64,000 nt of DNA, from positions 146,398 through 210,397 of the forward strand of contig JBFMCT010000001.1 in NCBI GenBank assembly GCA_040754375.1. The letters are read 5' to 3'. A model generated the notes under the pieces. The model was given only the letters and a program-made list of their open reading frames with translations, searched no databases and was not told the DNA's origin. Positions 30,296 through 39,280 of this stretch are shown here, in pieces. Position 1 is the stretch's first letter, and every line of letters begins with the position of its first letter. Source of the stretch: Actinomycetota bacterium (GTDB lineage Bacteria > Actinomycetota > Acidimicrobiia > Acidimicrobiales > AC-14). The translations under genes and the position numbers were made by a program.

Positions 30296-31492
30296 ATGAG
30301 CAGCTACACCTTCACCTCCGAGTCGGTTACCGAAGGCCACCCCGACAAGATGGCCGACCAGGTGTCCGACGCCATCCTCGACGCCATCTTGGCCGAGGAC
30401 CCCATGGGCCGGGTGGCGTGCGAGACGCTGCTGACCACGGGCCTGGTCGTGGTGGCCGGGGAGATCACCACCAAGGCCTACGTCGACATCCCCCGCATCG
30501 TGCGCCGCACGGTGTGCGAGGTTGGCTACGACCGCGAGTCCTACGGGTTCGACGGCAATACGTGCGGGGTGGTCACGGCCATCGACGAGCAGTCGCCCAA
30601 CATCGCCCAGGGGGTGAACACCGCCTACGAGGTCCGGGCCGGGCACAGCACCGAGGACGTCACCGACTCCCAGGGGGCCGGTGACCAGGGGATGATGTTC
30701 GGCTACGCCTGCGACGAGACTGATGACCTCATGCCGCTGCCCATCTGGCTGGCCCACCGGCTGGCCCAGCGCATGGCCGAGGTGCGCAAGGCGGGCGTGC
30801 TCCCTTACCTGCGCCCTGACGGCAAGACCCAGGTCACCTTCGAGTACGAGGACGGGCGGCCTGTCCGGCTCAAGACGGTGCTCATCTCGTCCCAGCACCA
30901 GCCCGGTATCGACATCGAGACGCTGCTCAAGCCCGACCTGCGCGAGCACGTGATCCACCCCCTGCTGCCGCCCGAGTTCGCCGACGACCACTACCAGTTG
31001 CTGGCCAACCCCACGGGCAGCTTCGAGCTGGGCGGCCCCCACGCCGACACGGGCCTGACCGGGCGCAAGATCATCGTCGACACCTACGGGGGAGCGGCCC
31101 GCCACGGCGGAGGGGCCTTCTCGGGCAAGGACCCCTCGAAGGTCGACCGCTCGGCCGCCTACGCGGCCCGCTGGGTGGCCAAGCACATCGTGGCCTCGGG
31201 CGCGGCCCGGCGGGCCGAGATCCAGGTGGCCTACGCCATCGGCGTGGCCCACCCGGTGTCGGTCATGGTCGAGACCTTCGGCACCGAGACGGTCGACCCC
31301 CGGGCCATCGAGAAGATGGTGGGCGAGGTCTTCGACCTGCGGCCCGCGGCCATCATCCGCGACCTCGACCTGCGCAAGCCCATCTTCCGGCGCACCGCGG
31401 CCTACGGGCACTTCGGGCGGTCCGACAAGGAGTTCTCCTGGGAGCACCTGAACCGCCTCGACGACGTGAAGCAGGCTCTGGCCCTGGGGTAG
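30296..31492 (+). CDS. metK: S-adenosylmethionine synthetase
   Basis: Makes SAM from methionine and ATP; 398 residues. [20 protein letters not shown] holds the substrate His/Asp. [16 protein letters not shown] is the ATP loop and [20 protein letters not shown] the phosphate-binding glycine loop. [14 protein letters not shown] and YGHFGR close the domain. The ATG at 30296 begins the conserved [14 protein letters not shown] three codons upstream is less likely. No SAM riboswitch is visible; only 12 nt separate it from coaBC. Confidence 0.97.
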   Translation: MSSYTFTSESVTEGHPDKMADQVSDAILDAILAEDPMGRVACETLLTTGLVVVAGEITTKAYVDIPRIVRRTVCEVGYDRESYGFDGNTCGVVTAIDEQSPNIAQGVNTAYEVRAGHSTEDVTDSQGAGDQGMMFGYACDETDDLMPLPIWLAHRLAQRMAEVRKAGVLPYLRPDGKTQVTFEYEDGRPVRLKTVLISSQHQPGIDIETLLKPDLREHVIHPLLPPEFADDHYQLLANPTGSFELGGPHADTGLTGRKIIVDTYGGAARHGGGAFSGKDPSKVDRSAAYAARWVAKHIVASGAARRAEIQVAYAIGVAHPVSVMVETFGTETVDPRAIEKMVGEVFDLRPAAIIRDLDLRKPIFRRTAAYGHFGRSDKEFSWEHLNRLDDVKQALALG

Positions 31493-31605
31493 GCCCGGAG
31501 GCGGGCCCGGGGAAGGGGCCGGCCCCGACCACGGCACCCGGGCCGCGGGCGGGGAGCGAACGGGCCGGCCCCCCGCTGGGCGAGGGCACGGGCCCCGGTC
31601 AACTG

Positions 31606-33321
31606 GTGGCCCGGGTGGCGCCCGACATCGCCGCCCTGTCGGGCCGGGAGTTCGACTACCTCGTCCCTCCGTCGATGGCCGGGCGCATACGGGTCGGGTC
31701 AATAGTGCGCGCCCCGTTCCACGGGCGGAGGGTCAAGGGGTGGGTTGTGGGGCTCTCGCGCCAGCCGTCGACCGAGCGCCGGTTGCTGGCCCTGGCCCGG
31801 CTGTCCAGCGACGGCCCTGGCCCCGAGATCGTCGAACTGGCTTGGTGGGCTGCCTGGCGCTGGGCCGGGCCGGCCAACCGCTTCCTGGGCACGGCTTCGC
31901 CGCCGCGGGCCGCCTTCGTCGACGACGGGCCCCGGCCCCGGCCGTTGGCCGCCCCTGGGGCGGCCCGTTCCCCCGGCGACGTGGTGGTTGTCCGTGTGCC
32001 TCCCGCCGGCGACGCGTTCGCGCTGGTGGCCCACGCGGCCGCCCAGGGCGACACCCTGGTGCTGGCCCCGTCGCTGGCCGAGGCCGCCATCGTGGCCGCC
32101 CGCCTGCGCAACCGGGGCCACGCCGTGGCCGAGGTGCCCCGGGACTGGGCCAGGGCGGCCGCCGGGGGTTGCTCGGTGGTCGGGGCCCGGGCCGGGGCCT
32201 GGGCGCCGGTGCCCAGGCTGGCCGCGGTGGTCGTCGTCGACGAGCACGACGAGGTGTACCAGGAGGAGCGGGCCCCGACCTGGAACGCACGCGACGTGGC
32301 CGTCGAGCGCGCCCGGCGGGCCGGGGTGCCCTGCGTGCTGACCTCGCCGTGCCCGTCACTCGACACCCTGGCCCGGGCCCGGCTGGAGGTCCCCGGCCGG
32401 GCCGAGGAGCGGGCCGGGTGGCCGGTCTTGGAGGTGGTGGACCGGCGCCAGGAGGCCCCCGGCCTGGGGCTGTACTCGGAACGGCTGGTGGCCCTGGTCC
32501 GGGGGGCGGGCCCGGGTGGGCGGGTGCTGTGCGTGCTCAACCGCAAGGGGCGGGTCGTGCTGCTGGCGTGCGGGCAGTGCCGCGAGCTGGCCCGGTGCGA
32601 GGCCTGCGAGGGCCCGCTGGAGACGGCCGTAGCCGGTCTGCGGTGCCGCCGCTGCGGGGCCGGGCAGCCGGCGCTGTGCCGGTGGTGTGGGGCCGGGCGG
32701 CTCAAGGCCGTGCGTATCGGCGTGTCCCGGGCCCGGGAGGAGCTGGAGCTGCTGGCCGGCCTCGACGTGGCCGAGGTCACGGCCGACACGGCCGAGGGGA
32801 AGCTGCCCGACGCTCCCGTCCTGGTCGGCACCGAGGCCCTGCTCCACCGGGCCGCCGGGGCGGCGGCTGTGGCCTTCTTGGACTTCGACCAGGAGCTGAT
32901 GGCCCCCCGCTACCGGGCCGCCGAGCGGGCGCTGGCCCTGCTGGCCCGGGCCGGTCGGGTGGTGGGCGGACGCGACGGCGGCGACAACCGGGGCCGGGTC
33001 TTGGTACAGACCCGCCTGGCCGGCCACGAGGCCCTCGACGCTGCCCTCCACGGCGACCCGGGCCGCCTGGCGGTGGTGGAAGCCGCCCGCCGGGCCGCCC
33101 TGAGCCTTCCCCCCGAGACGGCCGTGGCCCGCCTGTCCGGCCCCGGCGCCCCCGAGCTGGCGGCCGTCCTGTCCGCCCGTCTCGACCTGGAGGTCATGGG
33201 CCCGTCCCACGACCGCTGGCTCGTCCGCGCCCCCGACCATCGAACCCTGTGCGACGCCCTGGCGGCCACCCCCCGGCCCCCAGCCCGTACCCGGGTCGAG
33301 GTCGACCCCCTCCGGGCCTGA
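31606..33321 (+). CDS. priA: PriA-like primosomal protein N' without helicase motifs
   Basis: 571 residues. The N-terminal 3'-DNA-binding domain is clear (VAPDIAALSGREFDYLVP, GSIVRAPFHGRRVKGWVVG). The region where helicase Walker A (GxTGSGKT) should be reads VVVRVPPAGDAFALV, with no P-loop. Walker B is degenerate (VVDEHDEVYQEE). The eight-Cys zinc module is intact (CGQC, CEAC, CRRC, CRWC). The family arginine-finger block is eroded (LARAGRVVGG). ATPase-dead PriA is known in Actinobacteria. It probably keeps DNA or partner binding. The GTG at 31606 is the only reasonable start. Confidence 0.9.
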   Translation: MARVAPDIAALSGREFDYLVPPSMAGRIRVGSIVRAPFHGRRVKGWVVGLSRQPSTERRLLALARLSSDGPGPEIVELAWWAAWRWAGPANRFLGTASPPRAAFVDDGPRPRPLAAPGAARSPGDVVVVRVPPAGDAFALVAHAAAQGDTLVLAPSLAEAAIVAARLRNRGHAVAEVPRDWARAAAGGCSVVGARAGAWAPVPRLAAVVVVDEHDEVYQEERAPTWNARDVAVERARRAGVPCVLTSPCPSLDTLARARLEVPGRAEERAGWPVLEVVDRRQEAPGLGLYSERLVALVRGAGPGGRVLCVLNRKGRVVLLACGQCRELARCEACEGPLETAVAGLRCRRCGAGQPALCRWCGAGRLKAVRIGVSRAREELELLAGLDVAEVTADTAEGKLPDAPVLVGTEALLHRAAGAAAVAFLDFDQELMAPRYRAAERALALLARAGRVVGGRDGGDNRGRVLVQTRLAGHEALDAALHGDPGRLAVVEAARRAALSLPPETAVARLSGPGAPELAAVLSARLDLEVMGPSHDRWLVRAPDHRTLCDALAATPRPPARTRVEVDPLRA

Positions 33322-33356
33322 CCCACGGGTGGCGCGCGGGCGGTCAGAATGCGGCC

Positions 33357-34070
33357 ATGTTCAGGCGCCGGACGTTACGGCCGAGAGGCACCTACAGCGA
33401 CTGGCACTGGCCGGGGGAGGGGTACTCCCGCTTGGAACACTCCCTGACCATCGAGGTCGACCCGGGACCGGGGACGACCTACTTCTGGGCCCACCAGTTC
33501 CGCACCGAAGCGGGCGAGGGTGGTTACCTCGGCCTGCAGACCCACGGCAACCGGGCTGACGGCAGCCTCGGCAAGATGGCCATCTTCTCGTTCTGGGACA
33601 CGATCGGGGCCGAGGGGCCGGGCGTCGTCCGCTTCGGGGGCGAGGGTGTGGGCTGGAGCTGTCGCATCCCCCTGCTGTGGGAGCCGGGCCGGCCCTACCG
33701 CCTCGCCCTCGAGGTGGCCGGCGAGGGCACCGGCGATGGCACCGGCGATGGCACCGGTGACCGCACCGGCGAGAGGGTGTGGTCGGCGTCGGTCGACGAC
33801 CAGGAGATGGGCCGCATCCGGGCTCCGGCGGCCTGGGGCGGGCTCGGGCGGTGGTCGGTCATGTGGACCGAGTACTACGGCGGCCCGCGGGCCCGCTGCT
33901 CGGACCTGCCGTACTCGTCGGTCGTGTTCTCCCCGCCCGTGGCCGACGGCATCGTGTCCCCGGCCCGGTCCCACGACCACCTGGGCGACGGCGACTGCGG
34001 GCCGTCGCGGGTCACGGCCGTGCCGGGCGGCGGCGTCCGCCACGAGATGGGGGAACCCCGGCCGGGCTGA
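33357..34070 (+). CDS. Hypothetical protein with Gly/Asp/Thr repeat
   Basis: 237 residues; no family recognised with confidence. The first half is Trp/Tyr/Gly-rich and beta-like (TTYFWAHQFRTEAGEGGYLG; QTHGNRADGSLGKMAIFSFW), resembling a carbohydrate- or ligand-binding sandwich. A short tandem repeat GDGTGDGTGDRTGE near residues 121-134 reflects a repeated 12-bp unit. The second half has VMWTEYYGGPRARCSDLPYSSVVF. There is no signal peptide. A CAGAAT hexamer ends 6 nt before the ATG. It lies between priA and def. Confidence 0.65.
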   Translation: MFRRRTLRPRGTYSDWHWPGEGYSRLEHSLTIEVDPGPGTTYFWAHQFRTEAGEGGYLGLQTHGNRADGSLGKMAIFSFWDTIGAEGPGVVRFGGEGVGWSCRIPLLWEPGRPYRLALEVAGEGTGDGTGDGTGDRTGERVWSASVDDQEMGRIRAPAAWGGLGRWSVMWTEYYGGPRARCSDLPYSSVVFSPPVADGIVSPARSHDHLGDGDCGPSRVTAVPGGGVRHEMGEPRPG

Positions 34071-34095
34071 CCCGCCCGCCGGGGCCAGGGGCGGG
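34071..34095 (+). terminator. Possible hairpin terminator before def
   Basis: CCCGCCC and GGGCGGG arms (7 bp, 11-nt loop) follow the stop codon directly. No U-tract follows; the def -10 begins 2 nt later. Confidence 0.4.
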
Positions 34096-34097
34096 AG

Positions 34098-34103
34098 TAC
34101 CCT
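34098..34103 (+). promoter_or_regulatory. Putative -10 (TACCCT) for def
   Basis: TACCCT ends 9 nt before the def ATG, without a ribosome-binding site. Confidence 0.45.
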
Positions 34104-34112
34104 GGCCGCCCG

Positions 34113-34625
34113 ATGGCCCCCTATGACATACGTGTCTTCGGCGACCCCGTCCTGGGCGTACCCACCAAGGAGGTCACCGACATCGACGGCGACCTCGTCC
34201 GGCTGGCCGAGGACATGATCGTGACCATGTACGAGGCCCCGGGCGTGGGCCTGGCCGCCCCTCAGATCGGGGTCCAGAAGCGCATCTTCGTCTACGACAT
34301 CGGCGACGGGCCGTTCACGGTGGTGAACCCCCGCATCACCGAACGGTCCGGCGAGTGGGAGTACGAGGAGGGCTGTTTGTCGGTGCCCGGTCTGTCGTGG
34401 CCCATCGTGCGGCCCGCGGCGGTGCACCTAACCGGGCTCGACCTCGACGGCAACGAACTGTCCGTCGACGCCGAGGACCTGCTGGCACGCGTGTTCCTGC
34501 ACGAGACCGACCACCTCGACGGTGTGCTGCTCCTGGAGAGGCTCTCCCGGGGCGAGAAGAAGCAAGCCCTTCGCACCCTCCGCAACCGCAGCCTGGGGCT
34601 CTCGCTGGAGAGCGAGCGGGGCTGA
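34113..34625 (+). CDS. def: Peptide deformylase
   Basis: Removes the formyl group from nascent proteins; 170 residues. All three motifs are seen: GVGLAAPQIG, EEGCLSVPG (Cys metal ligand) and LHETDHLDGVL (HExxH-type His pair with catalytic Glu). It is followed in CTGA overlap by fmt, whose product adds that formyl group. The def-fmt pair is conserved across bacteria. Confidence 0.96.
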   Translation: MAPYDIRVFGDPVLGVPTKEVTDIDGDLVRLAEDMIVTMYEAPGVGLAAPQIGVQKRIFVYDIGDGPFTVVNPRITERSGEWEYEEGCLSVPGLSWPIVRPAAVHLTGLDLDGNELSVDAEDLLARVFLHETDHLDGVLLLERLSRGEKKQALRTLRNRSLGLSLESERG

Positions 34626-35509
34626 GGATCGCCTTCCTGGGCACGCCCGTCGAGGCCGGGGTCACCCTGCGGGCCCTGGTCGAACACGGCCATGACGTGG
34701 CCGTGGTCGTGACCCAGCCCGACCGGCGCCGGGGGAGGGGCGGCGCCCTGGTGCCCAGCCCCGTCAAGCAGGTGGCCACCGAGCTGGGGCTGGTCGTCAC
34801 CGAGCGGGTGGACGACGTGCTCGACGCCGGCGCCGACCTCGGCGTGGTGGTCGCCTTCGGACGCCTGGTCCGGCCCCACGTGTTGGCCGCCCTGCCCATG
34901 GTCAACGTCCACTTCTCGCTGCTGCCCCGCTGGCGGGGGGCGGCCCCCGTGGAACGCGCCCTGTTGGCCGGCGACGAGCGCACCGGGGTTTGCATCATGG
35001 GCCTCGAGGAAGGGCTCGACACCGGCCCGGTGTACGCCTGCCGGGAGGTGTCCATCGGCCCCGAGTCCACGGCCCCCGAGCTGCGGGCCCAGCTGGCCGT
35101 GCTCGGGACGGAGCTGCTCGTGGGCCTGCTGGGCGAGGGCCTGGGCCGGCCCCGGCCCCAGGAAGGCGAGCCCACGTACGCGGCCAAGCTCGGGCCCGAC
35201 GACCATCGCCTCGACTGGGAGCGCCCGGCCGCCCACCTCCACCGGGTGGTGCGGGTGGGCCAGGCGTGGACGACCGTGCGGGGCCGGCGCCTGAAGGTGC
35301 TGCGAGCGACACCCGCCCCCGCCGGGCCGGTCTACGCCCTCGGCCCCGGCGAGGTCGGGCCCGGGCCGTCGGCCCCCACCGTCACCGTCGGCACCGGGGA
35401 CGGCGGGCTCGTCCTGGTCGAGGTTCAACCCGAGGGCCGCAACCCCCAGGCCGCGGGCGACTGGGCCCGGGGGGCGCGCCTGGGGCCGGGCGAAAGGCTC
35501 GGGACATGA
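34622..35509 (+). CDS. fmt: Methionyl-tRNA formyltransferase, apparent CTG start
   Basis: Formylates initiator Met-tRNA; 295 residues. The family N-terminus is normally M-R-I-x-F-x-G-T-P; here the codons read CTG-AGG-ATC-GCC-TTC, giving LRIAFLGTPVEAG with CTG exactly at the Met position and overlapping the def stop (CTGA). No ATG, GTG or TTG lies nearby in frame. VNVHFSLLPRWRGAAPVERALLAGDERTG carries the catalytic Asn/His and the SLLP motif. A C-terminal OB-like domain follows (ERPAAHLHRVVRVGQAWT). The stop overlaps mog. Confidence 0.95.
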   Translation: MRIAFLGTPVEAGVTLRALVEHGHDVAVVVTQPDRRRGRGGALVPSPVKQVATELGLVVTERVDDVLDAGADLGVVVAFGRLVRPHVLAALPMVNVHFSLLPRWRGAAPVERALLAGDERTGVCIMGLEEGLDTGPVYACREVSIGPESTAPELRAQLAVLGTELLVGLLGEGLGRPRPQEGEPTYAAKLGPDDHRLDWERPAAHLHRVVRVGQAWTTVRGRRLKVLRATPAPAGPVYALGPGEVGPGPSAPTVTVGTGDGGLVLVEVQPEGRNPQAAGDWARGARLGPGERLGT

Positions 35510-36006
35510 GCGGCCCGGCCGGGGCGGGGCGGCTGCGGGCCAAGGTGCTCACGGTGTCCGACGGGGTGGTGGCCGGCACCCGCCGGGACCTGTCGGGGGC
35601 GGCACTGGCCGACTGCCTGGGGGCGGCCGGCTGGGACGTCGCCGACCGCTGGGTGGTGGCCGACGGCGACGAGCGGGTGGCCGGTGCCCTGACCGAGCTG
35701 GCCTGGGGCTGGGCCGGGCTGATCGTCACGACCGGGGGCACGGGGTTCGGGCCCCGCGACCTGACCCCCGAGGGGACCCGGAGGGTGCTCGAACGCGAGG
35801 CCCCGGGCCTGGCCGAGGCCATGCGGGCCGCCGACCCGGCCAAGGGCCGGCTGTCGCGCGGCGTGGCCGGCACCTTGGGCCGTTGCCTGGTGCTCAACAC
35901 GCCCGGTTCGGCGGCTGGGGCGGTGGAGTCCCTGGAGGCCGTGCTCGACGTGCTGCCTCACGCCCTCGCCCTCCTGGCCGGCGAGCCCACCGAACACCCC
36001 CGGTGA
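35506..36006 (+). CDS. mog: Molybdenum cofactor biosynthesis protein, MoaB/Mog family
   Basis: 166 residues of the MPT-binding fold that adenylates molybdopterin. KVLTVSDGVVAGTRRDLSGAAL starts it; LIVTTGGTGFGPRDLTPEGTRRVLEREAPGL is the signature. SRGVAGTLGRCLVLNTPGSAAGAVESLEAV closes it. ATG overlaps fmt and the stop overlaps ribD, so it is translationally tied to def-fmt and the riboflavin genes. No other molybdopterin gene is in the window. Mog, MoaB and CinA-N share this fold, so the exact role is uncertain. Confidence 0.85.
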   Translation: MSGPAGAGRLRAKVLTVSDGVVAGTRRDLSGAALADCLGAAGWDVADRWVVADGDERVAGALTELAWGWAGLIVTTGGTGFGPRDLTPEGTRRVLEREAPGLAEAMRAADPAKGRLSRGVAGTLGRCLVLNTPGSAAGAVESLEAVLDVLPHALALLAGEPTEHPR

Positions 36007-36986
36007 CATCCACCGAGGCGGCCATGGACCGGGCCCTAGAGCTGGCCGCGAGCGTCCGGCTGACCACCTCGCCCAACCCGTGGGTGGGTGCGGTGGTCCT
36101 ACCCGGGGGCTTCGAGGGGGCGACCCGTCCCCCCGGAGGCGACCACGCCGAGGTCGTGGCCCTACGGGCCGCCGGCCCCGCGGCCCGGGGGTCGACCCTG
36201 GTGTGCACCCTCGAACCGTGCTCGCACACGGGCCGCACCCCGCCCTGCACGGACGCCATCGTGGCCGCCGGGGTGAGCCGGGTGGTGGTGGCCGTGGAGG
36301 ACCCGGACCCGCGGGTGGCCGGCCGGGGCCTGGCCCGTTTGCGGGCCGCCGGGGTCGAGGTCGAGACCGGCCTGCGGGCCGCCGAGGCGCGCGCTCAGCT
36401 GGCCCCCTATCTCAAGCACCGGACGACGGGCCGGCCCTGGGTGGTCCTCAAGCTGGCCGCCACCCTCGACGGCCGTACCGCGGCGCCCGACGGCTCGTCG
36501 CGCTGGATAACCGGTGAGGAGGCCCGGGCCGACGCCCACCGCCTGCGGGCCGAGAGCGACGCCGTGCTGGTGGGAGCCGGCACCGTGCGGGCCGACGACC
36601 CCCGCCTCACGGCCCGCGATGTCGAGGCGCCCCGCCAGCCCTTGCGGGTCGTCCTGGGCCACGCCCCAGACGACGCCCGCGCCCACCCTGCCCTGCAGCT
36701 CTCGGGGGACCTGGGCGGCGTGCTCGACGAACTGGGACGCCGAGGCGTGGTGCAGGTCCTCGTAGAGGGGGGCCCGACCGTGGCCGGCCAGTTCCACCGG
36801 GCCGGGCTCGTCGACCGTTACGTGTTCTACCTGGCGCCCGCCCTCATGGGCGGTGAGGACGGCCGGCCCGTGCTGGCCGGCGCGGGTGCCCCCACCATGG
36901 ACACCGCCTTCCGGGGGCGCATCACCGCCGTCACCCGCCTGGGCCCCGACGTGCGGGTCGACCTCGAGCCGGCCACGGAGGCCTGA
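36003..36986 (+). CDS. ribD: Riboflavin biosynthesis deaminase/reductase
   Basis: Bifunctional second and third steps of riboflavin synthesis; 327 residues. The deaminase has NPWVGAVVLPGG, GGDHAEVVALRAAG (HAE zinc/catalytic) and CTLEPCSHTGRTPPCTDAI (Cys ligands). The reductase has LKLAATLDGRTAAPDGSSRWITG, ADAHRLRAESDAVLVGAGTV and VLVEGGPTVAGQF. GTG start in a GTGA overlap with mog. It heads ribD-ribE-ribBA-ribH. I see no FMN riboswitch in front. Confidence 0.95.
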   Translation: MTSTEAAMDRALELAASVRLTTSPNPWVGAVVLPGGFEGATRPPGGDHAEVVALRAAGPAARGSTLVCTLEPCSHTGRTPPCTDAIVAAGVSRVVVAVEDPDPRVAGRGLARLRAAGVEVETGLRAAEARAQLAPYLKHRTTGRPWVVLKLAATLDGRTAAPDGSSRWITGEEARADAHRLRAESDAVLVGAGTVRADDPRLTARDVEAPRQPLRVVLGHAPDDARAHPALQLSGDLGGVLDELGRRGVVQVLVEGGPTVAGQFHRAGLVDRYVFYLAPALMGGEDGRPVLAGAGAPTMDTAFRGRITAVTRLGPDVRVDLEPATEA

Positions 36987-36990
36987 GGCG

Positions 36991-37554
36991 GTGTTCACCG
37001 GGATCGTGGAGGAGCTGGGGCGGTTCGTCGGGAGCGAGGCCAGCCGGTTCACGTTCGCGGCCGAGCTCGTCACCCAGGGGACCGGCCTGGGCGGTTCGAT
37101 AGCGGTGAACGGGGCGTGCCTCACAGTCGTGGCCATGGGGGAGGGGACGTGGGCCGCCGACGTGGTCGACGAGACCCTGAGCCGCACCAACCTCGGGGCG
37201 CTCGTCCCCGGCGACCCCGTCAACCTCGAACGGCCCCTGCGCCTGTCGGACCGCCTCGACGGCCACCTCGTCCAGGGGCACGTCGACACGGTGGGGACCG
37301 TTGTGCGGCCCGCACCCGACTTCCGGGCTCGTATCGACGGCCCCCAGCACCTTCGCTACCTGGCCCCCAAGGGGTCGGTGACCGTCGACGGGGTGAGCCT
37401 GACGGTCGTCGAGGTGGGCGAGGACTGGTTCGACGTGGCCGTCGTGCCCCACACGGCAGCCGTCACCACCCTCGGCTCCCGCCGGGCCGGGGACCGGGTC
37501 AACGTCGAGCTCGACATAATCGCCAAGTACGTCGCCCGACTGCTGGGAGAATGA
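36991..37554 (+). CDS. ribE: Riboflavin synthase, alpha subunit
   Basis: Dismutates two lumazines into riboflavin; 187 residues made of two repeated barrels. [11 protein letters not shown] begins repeat 1. [32 protein letters not shown] and [25 protein letters not shown] are the paired motifs. [23 protein letters not shown] and [16 protein letters not shown] end each half. The GTG start lies 4 nt after the ribD stop; the stop overlaps ribBA. Confidence 0.95.
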   Translation: MFTGIVEELGRFVGSEASRFTFAAELVTQGTGLGGSIAVNGACLTVVAMGEGTWAADVVDETLSRTNLGALVPGDPVNLERPLRLSDRLDGHLVQGHVDTVGTVVRPAPDFRARIDGPQHLRYLAPKGSVTVDGVSLTVVEVGEDWFDVAVVPHTAAVTTLGSRRAGDRVNVELDIIAKYVARLLGE

Positions 37555-38771
37555 GCGCCATGGCCTTTTCCAACGTCGACGAGACGATCGCCGCCTTCGG
37601 CCGGGGCGAGATCGTCGTCGTGGTCGACGACGCCAACCGCGAGAACGAGGGCGACCTGATCATGGCCGCCGAGTTCGCCACCTCCGACAAGATCGCCTTC
37701 TTTCTCAACCACACCTCGGGGGTCATCTGCATGCCCATGACCGGGGAGCGGCTCGACGAGCTTGAGCTTCCTCCGATGGTGGCCGACAACACCGACCCCA
37801 ACCGAACGGCCTTCACGGTCTCGGTCGACGCCCGCCAGGGCACCACCACGGGGATCTCGGCCACCGACCGGGCGGCCACCATCGCCGCCCTGATCGCCCC
37901 GGGCACCCACCCCACCGACCTGGCCCGGCCCGGGCACATGTACCCCCTGCGCTACCGCGAGGGCGGCGTGCTCAACCGGGCGGGCCACACCGAGGCGGCC
38001 GTCGACCTCGCCCGCCTGGCCGGCCTCTACCCCGCGGGCGTGCTGTGCGAGGTGGTAAGCGAGGACAAGACCACTATGGCCCGGCTGCCCGAGCTCCAGC
38101 GCTTCGCAGCCCGCCACGGCCTGCCCCTCATGAGCATCGCCGACCTGATCCGCTACCGGCGCCAGCGCGAGCAGCTCGTCACCCGGGTGGCCACCGCCCG
38201 GGTGCCCACCGAGTGGGGCGACTTCACGGCCTACGTGTACGAGTCGGCCCTCGACGGCGACCAGCACGTGGCCATGGTCAAGGGGGCCGTCCAGGGCCAG
38301 CCCAACGTGCTCGTGCGGGTCCACTCCGAGTGCCTGACGGGCGACGCCCTGGGCTCGATGCGCTGCGACTGCGGCCAGCAGTTGCGGGGGGCCTTCGAGC
38401 GCATCGCGGTCGAGGGCCTGGGCGTCGTGCTCTACCTGCGGGGCCACGAGGGCCGGGGTATCGGCCTGGCCCACAAGTTCCAGGCCTACACCCTCCAGGA
38501 CGAGGGGGCCGACACCGTCGAGGCCAACCTGGCCCTGGGCCAGCCCGTCGACAGCCGCAAGTACGGCACCGGCGCCCAGATCCTCGTGGACCTCGGCATC
38601 ACGACCATGCGCCTTCTCACCAACAACCCGGCCAAGCGGGCCGGCCTCGACGGCTTCGGGCTGGAGATCGTCGAGCGGGTGCCGCTGCTGACCACGCCCA
38701 ACGCCGAGAACATCCGCTACCTGCGCACCAAGCAGGACCGCCTCGGCCACCTGCTCGAGGGCCTGGAGTGA
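37551..38771 (+). CDS. ribBA: Bifunctional DHBP synthase / GTP cyclohydrolase II
   Basis: Supplies both precursors of riboflavin; 406 residues. The N-terminal DHBP synthase has [34 protein letters not shown] and [24 protein letters not shown]. The C-terminal GTP cyclohydrolase II has [24 protein letters not shown] with its three zinc Cys, [13 protein letters not shown] and [23 protein letters not shown] overlapping ribE. The end overlaps ribH. Confidence 0.97.
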   Translation: MSAMAFSNVDETIAAFGRGEIVVVVDDANRENEGDLIMAAEFATSDKIAFFLNHTSGVICMPMTGERLDELELPPMVADNTDPNRTAFTVSVDARQGTTTGISATDRAATIAALIAPGTHPTDLARPGHMYPLRYREGGVLNRAGHTEAAVDLARLAGLYPAGVLCEVVSEDKTTMARLPELQRFAARHGLPLMSIADLIRYRRQREQLVTRVATARVPTEWGDFTAYVYESALDGDQHVAMVKGAVQGQPNVLVRVHSECLTGDALGSMRCDCGQQLRGAFERIAVEGLGVVLYLRGHEGRGIGLAHKFQAYTLQDEGADTVEANLALGQPVDSRKYGTGAQILVDLGITTMRLLTNNPAKRAGLDGFGLEIVERVPLLTTPNAENIRYLRTKQDRLGHLLEGLE

Positions 38772-39259
38772 CGACCGGGGCGGCCCCCCCCGGCCCGGGG
38801 CCGGGCACGGGCCGAGGCCTGCGGGTGGCCGTCGTGGCCAGCCGGTTCAACGAGGACATCTCCGGGCGGCTGGCGGCCGGGGCGGGCGCCGAGCTCGAGC
38901 GCCTGGGGGTGGCGCCCGGGGACGTGAGCGAGCTGTGGGTCCCGGGGGCCTTCGAGCTCCCCCTGGCCGCCCAGCGCCTGGCGGAGTCGGGGACCGTCGA
39001 CGCCGTGGTGTGCGTGGGAGCGGTCGTCATGGGCGAGACCGACCACTACACCCACGTGGCCACCCAGTGCGCGGCCGGGCTCCAGCGGGCCCAGCTCGAC
39101 ACCGGTGTGCCCGTGGTGTTCGGCGTGCTGACGACCACGACGATCGAAGCGGCCCAGGCCCGGGCGGGCGGGGCCCACGGCAACAAAGGGGCCGAGGCCG
39201 CGGCCGCCGCGGTGGAGATGGCCGACCTGCTGCGCCGGCTCCCTTCCCCCCGATCCTGA
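38768..39259 (+). CDS. ribH: 6,7-dimethyl-8-ribityllumazine synthase
   Basis: Condenses the two precursors from RibBA and RibD into lumazine; 163 residues. [16 protein letters not shown] opens the fold, [18 protein letters not shown] binds substrate, [14 protein letters not shown] holds the catalytic His (the commoner motif is GxVIRGxTxH), and [16 protein letters not shown] closes. A Pro/Gly-rich N-tail precedes the domain. GTG start overlaps the ribBA stop. Confidence 0.94.
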   Translation: MTTGAAPPGPGPGTGRGLRVAVVASRFNEDISGRLAAGAGAELERLGVAPGDVSELWVPGAFELPLAAQRLAESGTVDAVVCVGAVVMGETDHYTHVATQCAAGLQRAQLDTGVPVVFGVLTTTTIEAAQARAGGAHGNKGAEAAAAAVEMADLLRRLPSPRS

Positions 39260-39280
39260 CCCGAAAGAGGCACCCTTCAG

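Noticed and set aside
30240..30296. SAM riboswitch upstream of metK
   Set aside because: Only 12 nt separate coaBC and metK, too short for any SAM aptamer.
31517..31528. GGGGCCGGCCCC palindrome between metK and priA as an operator
   Set aside because: Short GC palindromes are expected often in such GC-rich DNA, and nothing else supports a role.
33728..33775. The 12-bp tandem units as a CRISPR-like array
   Set aside because: Units are contiguous, lack spacers, and are in frame within a coding gene.
35880..36003. FMN riboswitch before the riboflavin genes
   Set aside because: ribD is directly coupled to mog with a 4-nt overlap; no room and no RFN-like conserved blocks are visible.
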